The notes below the pieces were generated by a model, which was not told the DNA's origin, searched no databases, and worked only from the letters and a program-made list of their open reading frames with translations. Both the position numbers and the translations under genes were made by a program. Of a DNA stretch of 64,000 bases, positions 1 through 8,892 are shown piece by piece. Origin of the DNA: Mantamonas sphyraenae (taxonomy: Eukaryota; CRuMs; Mantamonadidae); NCBI GenBank assembly GCA_026936335.1, contig JAPMXV010000044.1:310001-374000 (forward strand), given 5' to 3'. Position 1 is the stretch's first letter; each line of letters starts with the position of its first letter.

Positions 1-203
1 GTCTGGAAGCGCCCGGAAATACGTAAAACTCTCCGGATCCCGCCGTTCAAACAAATCCCGCTCCAGCAACTCACCCAAGCGACACGCATGGCAGAAACAC
101 TCTGCTCCATTTTGACATTCAAGCATGGGCCCATCATTGTTTTTCAGAACCCGTTTGCATTCTCCTTGCCACGACCCGCGCATTGGCACCTCCCAACACT
201 TCA

Positions 204-3200
204 TCACTTCTTCCTCCCAGAAGCCTGCATGCGCACACTGCGCGTGGTCAAAGGCGCTTGTGGCTGTGGTGACACCCCACGCCTGTCTTCCTTCTTCTCC
301 CTCTGTTCCCGCTGTTGCTGCTGGTGCATGGCAAGGCCGCGTTCAATCTCCCCTCCGCTCAAGGCAGGCAGGGAAAACACAGAAGGCGGCTGGCCGTAGC
401 GCACACTCATCTCGCTGTTGCTTGGGTTCCAATAGTTGCGTGCCTTTGCGTGGAAGCGCACTGCGTTTGGCATGCGGCGAGGAAGAAACACAGCTGGCAG
501 CATCACCTCTGTCTCTTCCATGCTCACGTGGTTTACGTGACGTACGCCTCCACTGCTTCGTTCCACATGATCCTCGTCCAACTTGACCAACGCCTGTGTG
601 CGCGTCTGCGCCTCCTTGCGCAGCCGCTCCCGCTTTTGCTCCCACATCCGCGACAGCTCCTTCTTCGACTGCAGCCGCTGCAACGACTCGCCCTCCTCGC
701 CCTCATCCAGCACAAACGAAGTCAACGCGTCCTTGCGCAGGGTGCCCGTCTTGTTGAACAGCCCCTTGAGCTGTGTGGGCACATCGCCGCCGCTTTCCAG
801 ACGCTCCATTGCCGTGCGCAACAGTTTTTCCGTGTTCCGCAGCTTCTGATCGTACTTGATCTTCAGCAGCTCCATCTGCTTGCCGTGCACCACACTCATC
901 TCCAACACCTCCTTCCACGAATAAAACTCTCGCGACGGAATCGTCACAAACTTGGTCTCCGAGAACGGTTTCAGAATCACTGGCGTCATGTGAGGGTAAA
1001 ACTCCGTGTTGAACACCGCCAATCGTCCGTAAAAGTGCGGTTCCGCCGCCACTCCCGACCCTGCCGTTGCCGTGCTCGCCCTGCTTGCCGCTCGGCTTGC
1101 CGCACGTCGTCGTCTTTCCCGTGCGCGTGACCGTGTGTTGCGACCCGCCCCACCACGTCTCTCGTCATCGTAGTCATCGTCATCCAGCATCTCTTCCTCC
1201 AGATTTTCCTCTTCCTCCTCCTCCTCCCCGTCCCCGTGGTACATCTCATCTTCCTCTGCACGCTCTCGTTCACGCCTCCTTCGCCTCCTACGCCTCCTTC
1301 GTCTGCGCCTGGCCTCCTCCTCCTCTTCATCATCATCATCATCATCATTCTCGCGCCCCTGCTCACCTTTGCCCTCTGCTCCCTTTCGCCGCTTCCTGTG
1401 GTGTCGTCCATGGTGATGCCTGCGGTGATGCTTGTGCCTGCGGCGTCGTCCCTCCTCCTCTTCCTCGTCCTCCTGTTCGTCTCCCGCCTCACCGTGCTGC
1501 TCCTCTGCCCCTTGGACGTACTCACGCACGTGTTCCGCCTGCAACTCGGGCATCTGCCCTCGCAACACCGGTTCCGGCGATCGGCCAGAGTCGCGTCGCC
1601 ACACACCACCTCCCACTCCCCCACGCGCATGCTGCTCACGCTCCTCCGCACTGCCCACACTCGATGCATGCCGCAGGCCGTCGAAAAATTCGGGTGTCTC
1701 ACGTCGGATGCCACTTCCAGGCAGCGACTCCACCGATCCACCCGATCCTTGCAGCTGGAGCCGCGATTGGAATCCCACCGTGCTCGATTGGACCACACTC
1801 ACGTTGGACGGTGTCACCGCACGTGCAGGCATGCCACTTGCACCCAGCTGACCACCGCCACCGCCGCCGCTGCTGCCCATGCCACGTCTCTCCACCTTGT
1901 ACTTCAACACCTGGATGTCCAACTGCGCTTGCTTCAGCTGCTTGGCCAGTTCATGCGACTGCACTTCCATCGCTTCACTCTCCTCCCGGCTGCTCTCCGC
2001 CTTGGCCTCTGCTTGTGCCGTGCGCACCTCCTCTTCCGCCTTGGCAGCCTTGTACTGCGCCTCCAGCTTGGCCACCACTCCTTGCGACTCTTCCAGCTCT
2101 TTGATCAGGGCTTCCACCTGTGCGTCGGGCGTCGTGCTTGCCTTGTTTGCTGCCAGTGCACTCTGCAGGCTACCAATCTCCGCCTGGGCTGCCGCAAGCT
2201 TAGTCTCCAGTTCCTCTTGCTTCGGTGTCTCCACGAGCACCACAGTGGCACGCTGCCCCGCCGACCCACCACCACCTCCTGTTTGTCCTCGACTCGTGTC
2301 CACCCTCCTTGGTGTCCCACGCGTGGACGCCGTCTCGCCGCTGCCCGGTCCCTCCTTCTTCTTCTCCTTGCGCTTGCTCTGGCCCTCTTTCTCGCTGTAC
2401 GACGAATATGACGAGTACGACGAGTACGATGCGTACGACGACGATGACGATGCTGACGATACCGACGATCCGTAAGATCCAGATGACTCTGCCCCGGACG
2501 AGACTCGGTCGCCTCCTTCATCCACCCCATCCTCCGAATAGTACATGTCAATCTCCGTGTCCAATGGCGTGCGTGACCCTCCTTGACGCCTTGATCCGTG
2601 TGCGGTACGTCGTCGTCGTCGCCGCTTGCTTCGTTGTTGATGTCGTCGTCGTCGCTGATGCCCGCTGCCCGTACTTCCTGCTGACGCCGTCTGTCGTCGC
2701 ATGCGACTGCGTTCTGCGCCGCCGTGGAAGCCCGTGTCACTGCTCCACGATGTCTCTGACGAGGCGTTGCCCGTTGTTGCACCGCCTCCCCACAGCCCGT
2801 CGTCATCCTCGTCCATACGCATCACTGCGTCGCTGTCCTCTTCCTCATCGTCATCGTCATCCATCTTCCAGCTGCGCGACGATTTCATCGCCCGCTTCGC
2901 TCGCACCGTAGCACGCTCGCGTAGCTTTTCACGCTCCTCCTTCACCAGCTTGGATCGCTGGTACGCAAGGTACTCCTCGGCGTCGCTGACGTCCAACATG
3001 CCCGAAGAGTCTGAATCCTCGTCCGACCCGCCGCCTGGCAGTCTGTCCAGCACGTAGCGTCGTGCGCCACCAGCACCACCACCGACGCTGCCGCTGCTGC
3101 CCACACGAACCAGAGTCGCCCCACCACCCGCCTGTTCCTCCTCCTCCACCGCCAACAACGCCGCCCTCGCCGCCGCTGGCACCTTGGATGCACCACCACC

Positions 3201-6197
3201 ACCGCCACCACCACCGTCGCGCAGACGTGCCGCCATGGATGGGTCGGCCAAAATGGCCTGCACCTGTTCGTTGGTTCTGTCCAGCATGGGCGCCGACGAG
3301 CTCATGCTTTGGATTTCCTCGTTGGTCAATTTGGACAGATCGACATTGGCCACAGCCGCCAACGATTCCCGCCTGTCCAACGCCAGATCCGTCAGCCTGC
3401 GCCCTCCCGAGCCACTGTTGAATCGGCGAGGTTTGCCCACATCCTCCTCATCCCGCTTCTGCTTCTGCTTCTGCTTCTGCTGCTCGTGTGCTTCTGGCTG
3501 TGATTGCGACGTGTGCAGCTCGTATGCATATCGCTTCTTCGGTGGCGGCACCACCATGTGGTAAAACTCGTTGAACTTGAGGTCGTGTTCCACCTGCCCC
3601 TGCGCCACCAGACGCTTATGTTTGCGTCGCAACAGCGTACGCAGCATTTCATCTTCCTGCTCCTCCTGTGCCACCCCGAGCCTTTCCATCTCTTCCAGGG
3701 CATCCATCTGTGCTGCCACCCGTTTGTCCTCCTCGTTTCCGCCTGCGCCCCCACTCCTCTTGCCGTCTCCCGTGCCCGCCGTCTTTGTCGTCTCTCGACT
3801 CTGTGTGCCACTGCGTCGTCCCCCCAAAGGCGAAGCCTGTGATCCGTCACGACGCCCTCCTCGTCCACGACTGCGCCTCCCACTGCCGCCGCTGCTGCCT
3901 GTTGTTGTGCTTCGTCCTCCGCGTCGTGGACTGCCACGAGACGCGGTGGATCTGCCACCCGATCGCTGCCTCCTGTTGCTGCTGCCTCGACCACTGCCGC
4001 CACTGCCGCTGCCGACACCCTCGTTCTGTCCATCGTCGTTCTCATCGTCCATGTCGTCGCCGCCTGCTACGTCGCTGCTGCCCGACGGACTGTCTGCTTG
4101 CAGCACGTGATGGTCCACAACAGCAATCACCGGATCATTGTCTGCCTCTCCAGGGGCCAACGCTCGGTCCACCAGCGCCTGTGTGCCACGGAAAGGCACA
4201 TGCACGTCATCCAGCGGCTGGCGAAGGTATTCGATGTCCTCCTCCATCGCCTCCACACCCGTCTGTGCCAACGGATCACGCGTTTCTGCAGGCAGCCGGA
4301 TGCCCAGCCTCCTCGCGCTCTCCTCTGCCCTTGATCGATCTCCCGTCCCTTCCTGCTGCTGCTGTGCAGCCATTGCCTGCCGCACAGCCAATGCCTGTGC
4401 CTGTTCCACACGCTCGGCCTCGGCCAGGCGGCCCGCACTGCTCAGCCGCAACCTGTGCGGAGACATCTCCGCTCCGCGAGACGAGGCCGACGAATGAGGC
4501 CGTGCCGATTGCTCCAACCCCATGCCCATGACTTCGCCCAGAGAACCAAACACGCTGCCTGCGCCACTGCTGCTGGGTGTGGCACTGCCTGTGCGTGCGG
4601 GCATGGGCGACATGACGCGGTTGTGCACGTTGAGATTGTACCTGCGAAACATCTCCTCGATGCTGGGCCGCGGCTGCCCAAACGCACCCACGCTCCCTGT
4701 GGCCTGGTCCAACAGACGCGACGACCCGGCTGTGCTCACGTCGCGTGTACGTGCACGCATGGCATCCATGTCCAGCTCGGCCTGGTCGGCCCACCGTTCT
4801 GCCTCTGCGCCAAAACGCCACAACACCGTGTTTTCCGCCTTGAGGTTGGCAATGTGCATGCGCAGCGCCTCTTCGTGTTTGCTCTGTTGTGCCTTCAGCA
4901 TCAGCTTGTCGGCAAAGCGTTTCCAATGGTGCACGCGACGGTACGAACGCAACCGTGCCACCTCGTCGTCCGTCGTCTCGATGCGTCGCAGGGCAATGTC
5001 CACTTCCCTCACCCGGCGAGCATTCTCTTCACGCAGGGTCTTGAGGGTGCTCTCCGTTTCCGACAAGGGACGGGCCACCATCTTCACGTTGTCCATCAGC
5101 GCCATCAGAGGCACATACAGACGCGTTTTGCTGCGTGCAATCCGACTACTCATGATTGTCAGCGACGTCAGCACAGTCGGCGGCATCACATCCGTGTACT
5201 CCAGCAGTCGGTCCTTGAAATCCGTGTACCCACGCAGCGCATTCTCAAAGTTTACCATGCTCGTGGCAATCTCGTTGATCAAACTTTCCAGTTTCACAAT
5301 AGCCGCTTGTGTCTCACGCGCATTCTCTTCCTCCCGCTTCAGCAGCTCCTGTCGTTGCCGTTCCCGATCTCGTCGCACGCGCGCCCTCGTCTGCTTCGGG
5401 GTCAATCCGGGCGGCAGCGGCGCAGGCACAAACTCTCCCACGGCAGACACTCCCTCCTTCAGTTCCTGCGCTGCAAACTCCTCCTCCTGCACATGGTCCG
5501 CTCGTCTGCGTCGTCTGCGTCGTCGTGTCGACGATCCGCTCCCACCTGCCCCTGCTCCTCCTCCACCTCCTCGCCGTCCTCGTCGACTGCCCCCACCTGT
5601 CCCACGGCTGCTGCGTCCCCCATTGCGTCGTGTGCGTTGTCGTCCGCCCTGTCTGTTTCGTCCTTGTCCCTGGCTGCTTCTTCCGCTGCTACTGCTGCCC
5701 GCAGACGTGGGTTGGTCATCAGGATTCGTCCTCGGCTCGTCGTTCGCCGTCGTTTCTTCCGCATCTGATGGCCCAGTGGCACCCGTGTCTGTTTCTGTGT
5801 CTTGTTCTGTCTCATTCTCCTCTTCTGACGTGGTCATGGCTTCGTGGTCGCTGTCGTCGTATCGCAATCGCTCGCCAAACACCCGCCGACCGTTGCTCGC
5901 AGCCGCTGCTCGCTCACGCTCCTCCTCATCCTCACTCTCACTCTGCTCCGGCAGCTCATCCAACTCGTTGTGTTCATTCTCGTCCAGTTGCCAAAACTCC
6001 TGTGGCGTCAAGTTGTCCTGCGCTCCACCTGCGACCTGGCTGTTTGCAAACGAATCGCTCACCGTACCCAGCGTCGCCAGCGACATTAGATCCGCCACAG
6101 ACATTTGGCTGTCCAATCCACCCATCCCTCCGCCGCGCGACGCCGCAGAGAGATTCGATCCCCATCGTGTGCGTCCCACACGTCGTCGAGCAGACAT
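204..6197 (-). CDS. giant low-complexity / coiled-coil protein, unidentified (1,997 aa)
   Basis: One uninterrupted frame. The first ATG gives MSARRRVG; the frame extends 19 codons upstream but only from TTG, so I choose the ATG. Order: acidic and Ser-rich N-terminus, Arg/Gly-rich block, a long charged helical region (about residues 270-520, probable coiled coil), Gln- and Ser-rich linkers, repeated basic RGG/SRRG patches, poly-Ser and poly-Asp/Glu runs, a second helical stretch, an Arg-run segment near residue 1,650, and an ordered C-terminal 300 residues with helices (KYDQKLRNTEKLL) and fewer repeats. No enzymatic motif is visible. The alternating basic and acidic low-complexity blocks suggest a nuclear or cytoskeletal scaffold, which is inference only. 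It is divergent from the next gene with about 90 bp between start codons. I do not recognise a family. Confidence 0.8.
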   Translation of the reverse strand: MSARRRVGRTRWGSNLSAASRGGGMGGLDSQMSVADLMSLATLGTVSDSFANSQVAGGAQDNLTPQEFWQLDENEHNELDELPEQSESEDEEERERAAAASNGRRVFGERLRYDDSDHEAMTTSEEENETEQDTETDTGATGPSDAEETTANDEPRTNPDDQPTSAGSSSSGRSSQGQGRNRQGGRQRTRRNGGRSSRGTGGGSRRGRRGGGGGAGAGGSGSSTRRRRRRRRADHVQEEEFAAQELKEGVSAVGEFVPAPLPPGLTPKQTRARVRRDRERQRQELLKREEENARETQAAIVKLESLINEIATSMVNFENALRGYTDFKDRLLEYTDVMPPTVLTSLTIMSSRIARSKTRLYVPLMALMDNVKMVARPLSETESTLKTLREENARRVREVDIALRRIETTDDEVARLRSYRRVHHWKRFADKLMLKAQQSKHEEALRMHIANLKAENTVLWRFGAEAERWADQAELDMDAMRARTRDVSTAGSSRLLDQATGSVGAFGQPRPSIEEMFRRYNLNVHNRVMSPMPARTGSATPSSSGAGSVFGSLGEVMGMGLEQSARPHSSASSRGAEMSPHRLRLSSAGRLAEAERVEQAQALAVRQAMAAQQQQEGTGDRSRAEESARRLGIRLPAETRDPLAQTGVEAMEEDIEYLRQPLDDVHVPFRGTQALVDRALAPGEADNDPVIAVVDHHVLQADSPSGSSDVAGGDDMDDENDDGQNEGVGSGSGGSGRGSSNRRQRSGGRSTASRGSPRRGGRSTTTGSSGGSGRRSRGRGGRRDGSQASPLGGRRSGTQSRETTKTAGTGDGKRSGGAGGNEEDKRVAAQMDALEEMERLGVAQEEQEDEMLRTLLRRKHKRLVAQGQVEHDLKFNEFYHMVVPPPKKRYAYELHTSQSQPEAHEQQKQKQKQKRDEEDVGKPRRFNSGSGGRRLTDLALDRRESLAAVANVDLSKLTNEEIQSMSSSAPMLDRTNEQVQAILADPSMAARLRDGGGGGGGGASKVPAAARAALLAVEEEEQAGGGATLVRVGSSGSVGGGAGGARRYVLDRLPGGGSDEDSDSSGMLDVSDAEEYLAYQRSKLVKEEREKLRERATVRAKRAMKSSRSWKMDDDDDEEEDSDAVMRMDEDDDGLWGGGATTGNASSETSWSSDTGFHGGAERSRMRRQTASAGSTGSGHQRRRRHQQRSKRRRRRRTAHGSRRQGGSRTPLDTEIDMYYSEDGVDEGGDRVSSGAESSGSYGSSVSSASSSSSYASYSSYSSYSSYSEKEGQSKRKEKKKEGPGSGETASTRGTPRRVDTSRGQTGGGGGSAGQRATVVLVETPKQEELETKLAAAQAEIGSLQSALAANKASTTPDAQVEALIKELEESQGVVAKLEAQYKAAKAEEEVRTAQAEAKAESSREESEAMEVQSHELAKQLKQAQLDIQVLKYKVERRGMGSSGGGGGGQLGASGMPARAVTPSNVSVVQSSTVGFQSRLQLQGSGGSVESLPGSGIRRETPEFFDGLRHASSVGSAEEREQHARGGVGGGVWRRDSGRSPEPVLRGQMPELQAEHVREYVQGAEEQHGEAGDEQEDEEEEEGRRRRHKHHRRHHHGRHHRKRRKGAEGKGEQGRENDDDDDDEEEEEARRRRRRRRRRRRRERERAEEDEMYHGDGEEEEEEENLEEEMLDDDDYDDERRGGAGRNTRSRARERRRRAASRAASRASTATAGSGVAAEPHFYGRLAVFNTEFYPHMTPVILKPFSETKFVTIPSREFYSWKEVLEMSVVHGKQMELLKIKYDQKLRNTEKLLRTAMERLESGGDVPTQLKGLFNKTGTLRKDALTSFVLDEGEEGESLQRLQSKKELSRMWEQKRERLRKEAQTRTQALVKLDEDHVERSSGGVRHVNHVSMEETEVMLPAVFLPRRMPNAVRFHAKARNYWNPSNSEMSVRYGQPPSVFSLPALSGGEIERGLAMHQQQQREQREKKEDRRGVSPQPQAPLTTRSVRMQASGRKK

Positions 6198-6287
6198 CGA
6201 TGGGGATGGGAACGTGGCAAAAGAGAATGGTTTGCCTCGGGGCCCGTGTGCCAAACCAACAAATCATTGGACCCCATATCAAAAACA

Positions 6288-7517
6288 ATGCAAGATCATC
6301 CATGGACACTGACTATGGTATTGTTCATGGCATGTGTGCTGACAACATGCATGGCAGACTCCCTGCCGGAAGAAACTGAGTTGGATGCTGACGGCGACGT
6401 TGCCGACGCACCCACCATCCCCACCACCATGCGGGGCATTGCTTGTCCGGGAGGCGTCGAGGCTGCCTGTGAGCCATCCGAACTGCGTGTTGTCGAAGGT
6501 TTGCAAGTGCCCTGGGGAGCCAACCAGCCAGACGGCGATTTCGTGCTTGTTCGTGTTGCCGCCTTTGGTCTCAACCGAGCAGACATCCTGCAACGAAAGG
6601 GCCTGTACCCTCCCCCCACATGGAGTCACACCCAGGGGCTGGGTCTTGAGCTGTCAGGAACCGTGGTGGCCCTAAGCGAGCAGGCAAAGAAGCGCAAGGA
6701 GTCACAGCGATGGAAGGTGGGTGCCAACGTCATGGCCCTGGTCATTGGAGGTGCCTATGCAGAGTATGCTGCCGTACCCATGGACCATCTCATGCCAGTG
6801 CCCACTGGCATGGCTTTGACAACCGCAGCGGGCATTCCCGAGACCTTTCTCACCGCCTACCAGGCGCTGTATGTCAACAGCAAGCTGGAGGACTGGGAGG
6901 CGTCAAGCACTGCGGCTGAGGTCAAACGTAACGTCATTGTGCATGCGTGCGGCTCCGGAGTGGGCACTGCCGCTCTGTCGATCATCAGCTACGTCCACAA
7001 GGTGAATGCACTGTCTTCAGAAGCAGTGGTGCTGGGCACGGCGTCCAAGGGCAAGGAAAGGCTGTGTCTGGAAGCTGGGGCCACCCACTTTATGGACCGC
7101 AAGACGCAGCCCCGGTTCGACGAGGAGATGATGCGCCTGACAAACGGCACCGGCGCAGACATTGTCATTGATTTCGTGGCCGGCCCCTACCTGCAACGCA
7201 ACATGGAGGCATTGGCACAGGATGGCATTGTGGTCATCCTGGGTGGACTGGGAGGGTGGAAGGTGGACGGGGCCACCGATCTGCGTCCGCTCTTTGCCAA
7301 GCGAGGCAGCATTGTCACGTCGAAGCTGCGCAACCGATCCGACGCACACAAGGCCAGGTTGGTGCAGGAGATGGTGGAGTTGCTGCACAGTGCGCTGGAC
7401 TCCCAGCAACTGGGCCCGGAGATTGAATCCGTTCTGCCCTGGACCCATGTTGGCGCCGCACATGCCAAGATGGAGGACAATGCCACCATGGGCAAGGTTG
7501 TGTTTCGTGTTGAATGA
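6288..7517 (+). CDS. PIG3-type quinone oxidoreductase (zinc-less MDR), ER-targeted
   Basis: A 409-residue medium-chain dehydrogenase/reductase of the TP53I3 (PIG3) quinone oxidoreductase type. After the N-terminal extension come FGLNRADILQRKGLYPPP, a central GIPETFLTAYQAL segment and the nucleotide-binding loop HACGSGVGTAALS, all characteristic of NADPH-dependent zinc-less quinone reductases. The C-terminal part (GADIVIDFVAGPYL, VVILGGLGG, HVGAAHAKME) also fits. The ATG in MQDHPWTLTMVLFMACVLTTC starts a convincing signal peptide (about 24 residues). This is odd for a family that is usually cytosolic and implies ER lumen, secretion or membrane anchoring. It shares a short intergenic region with the upstream minus-strand gene. 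Expected reaction: one-electron reduction of quinones with NADPH. Substrate unknown. Confidence 0.85.
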   Translation: MQDHPWTLTMVLFMACVLTTCMADSLPEETELDADGDVADAPTIPTTMRGIACPGGVEAACEPSELRVVEGLQVPWGANQPDGDFVLVRVAAFGLNRADILQRKGLYPPPTWSHTQGLGLELSGTVVALSEQAKKRKESQRWKVGANVMALVIGGAYAEYAAVPMDHLMPVPTGMALTTAAGIPETFLTAYQALYVNSKLEDWEASSTAAEVKRNVIVHACGSGVGTAALSIISYVHKVNALSSEAVVLGTASKGKERLCLEAGATHFMDRKTQPRFDEEMMRLTNGTGADIVIDFVAGPYLQRNMEALAQDGIVVILGGLGGWKVDGATDLRPLFAKRGSIVTSKLRNRSDAHKARLVQEMVELLHSALDSQQLGPEIESVLPWTHVGAAHAKMEDNATMGKVVFRVE

Positions 7518-7869
7518 TGTATGGGTTTTTCTTTTGAGCGCGCTTAGTAGTTGGGCGTATGATGGCGGGCAACAAAGACCCGTGTGTCCATGAGGTCTCC
7601 CACAAGTACATGGCTACGTGATATTGCTGCCCACAAAGTGCTTTCAACACCACCCAAGTCGTTCTCCTCTTTGGTCGTATCGAGGTTTCCACTGTGTTTC
7701 CTTCCTGAAGACAAAGATGACCACAGAGACCTAGTAGACTAGTAGGTCTCCGTGGTCATCTTTCTATGTCATCCATGTATCACTCCAACGTCCATACGCA
7801 TACGTATGTCTATGTGGCGCTTGTATCGTCTACCGCCCAGCGTCCCAAGCAAACGATTGCACGACGCCA
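7518..7869. other. intergenic, left flank of the accessory island
   Basis: No coding signal. It holds the 3' flank of the oxidoreductase gene, a 51-bp palindrome (listed separately) and a short CATACGCATACGTATG inverted motif at about 7793-7808. No clear terminal inverted repeat matching the right side of the transposase could be found by eye. Confidence 0.6.
7713..7763. repeat. near-perfect 51-bp palindrome (20-bp arms, 11-nt loop)
   Basis: Left arm AAAGATGACCACAGAGACCT (7713-7732) and right arm AGGTCTCCGTGGTCATCTTT (7744-7763) are reverse complements except for one A/G mismatch, separated by AGTAGACTAGT. It sits 110 bp upstream of the transposase start. It may be two abutting transposon termini, a tiny fold-back element or a structured RNA end. 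No third copy was seen in the window. Confidence 0.85.
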
Positions 7870-8892
7870 ATGCCAGTTCAAACCAAATTGAATTCACTCG
7901 GTGGGATGTTCACACCCGGGCATCCCCTTCCATTGGAACTGCGTCAACGTATGGTGGACGACCACATTCAGAGCGGACGCTCCGCTGCAGCAACGGCTCG
8001 AATTTGGAAAGTTGCAGCCAGCACGGTACGCAAGTATGTCAAGCAGCTGCAGCGGCTGAACCACGTGGCACCCTTGCCCAGATCTGGAGGGCGTCCACGA
8101 CTGCTCACGTCAGCTGATGATGCATTCCTGAAGGATGAGCTTCGCTTGGACTGCACTCTGTTCCTCGATGAACTGCAGAGCCGTCTGTTCCAACAGCGCC
8201 ATGTGCATGCATCTCTTTCAACCATCTTTCGTGCCCTCAAGCGCATGAAATGGACGCGCAAGCAGTGTGCAGTTGTCCCACGCGAGCGCAGCCTTGCACA
8301 CGTGCGTCGTCGACGCCAGGAGTTTGAACGACTGATGCGGCACGACATCGACATGACAATGGCCAACATTGTGTTTCTGGACGAGAGTGCAGTGCAGAAT
8401 CGCACGTGCTGGAGGCGGTACGGCCGAGCACGAGCCGGCTGTGACGCCGTTGTCCACGCCTTGCAAGCACGCCAGTCACGGATCTCTCTGTTGGCAGCTA
8501 TCAATGCAAGGGCTCGCAATGGCATTGTGGCATTCGACATGCTCACCGGATCGTACTCACGTCGTGACTTTGTGCACTTTCTGCGCTTCAAACTGCTTCC
8601 ACGGATGCAAGCACAGGGCATGCGCATGCTGGTGATGGACAACTGTAGCATCCACAAGGGCAGTGAAGTACTATCACTGTGTTCGCTATTTGGCGTGCGT
8701 GTCGAGTTCTTGCCCGCGTACAGCCCACATTTGAATCCAATCGAATTTATGTTCAGCAAGCTCAAGGCCATGCTCAGGCGGCATTACGCACGAGTCGACG
8801 TGTGCACACCATTTGCCATCGAGCACTGTCTGCGAATGACTACGAATCGCGATGTGCGAGCGTGGGGACGCAACTGTGGGTACAGAGCGTGA
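7870..8892 (+). CDS. DDE transposase, Tc1/mariner-IS630 superfamily (DD34E), intact
   Basis: 340 residues with an ATG start and no stops. Residues 20-60 form a helix-turn-helix (GRSAAATARIWKVAASTVRKY), followed by the GRPR motif at 74-77 typical of Tc1-like DNA-binding regions and a second HTH-like segment to about residue 130. Catalytic triad: D171 (NIVFLDES), D257 (MLVMDNCSIHKG) and E292 (SPHLNPIEFMFSKLK). D257 and E292 are separated by 34 residues, the DD34E spacing of Tc1/IS630 elements. All catalytic residues are present, so the protein could be active. Length matches the family (about 340 aa). Codon use is less extremely GC-rich than in host genes. It lies 1.7 kb upstream of the Fanzor-type gene on the same strand. 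Whether both belong to one element is unproven. Confidence 0.92.
   Translation: MPVQTKLNSLGGMFTPGHPLPLELRQRMVDDHIQSGRSAAATARIWKVAASTVRKYVKQLQRLNHVAPLPRSGGRPRLLTSADDAFLKDELRLDCTLFLDELQSRLFQQRHVHASLSTIFRALKRMKWTRKQCAVVPRERSLAHVRRRRQEFERLMRHDIDMTMANIVFLDESAVQNRTCWRRYGRARAGCDAVVHALQARQSRISLLAAINARARNGIVAFDMLTGSYSRRDFVHFLRFKLLPRMQAQGMRMLVMDNCSIHKGSEVLSLCSLFGVRVEFLPAYSPHLNPIEFMFSKLKAMLRRHYARVDVCTPFAIEHCLRMTTNRDVRAWGRNCGYRA

Noticed and set aside
6198-6254. 19-codon N-terminal extension of the giant coiled-coil protein
   Set aside because: Begins with TTG, would overlap the divergent promoter, and the next codon start is a proper ATG.
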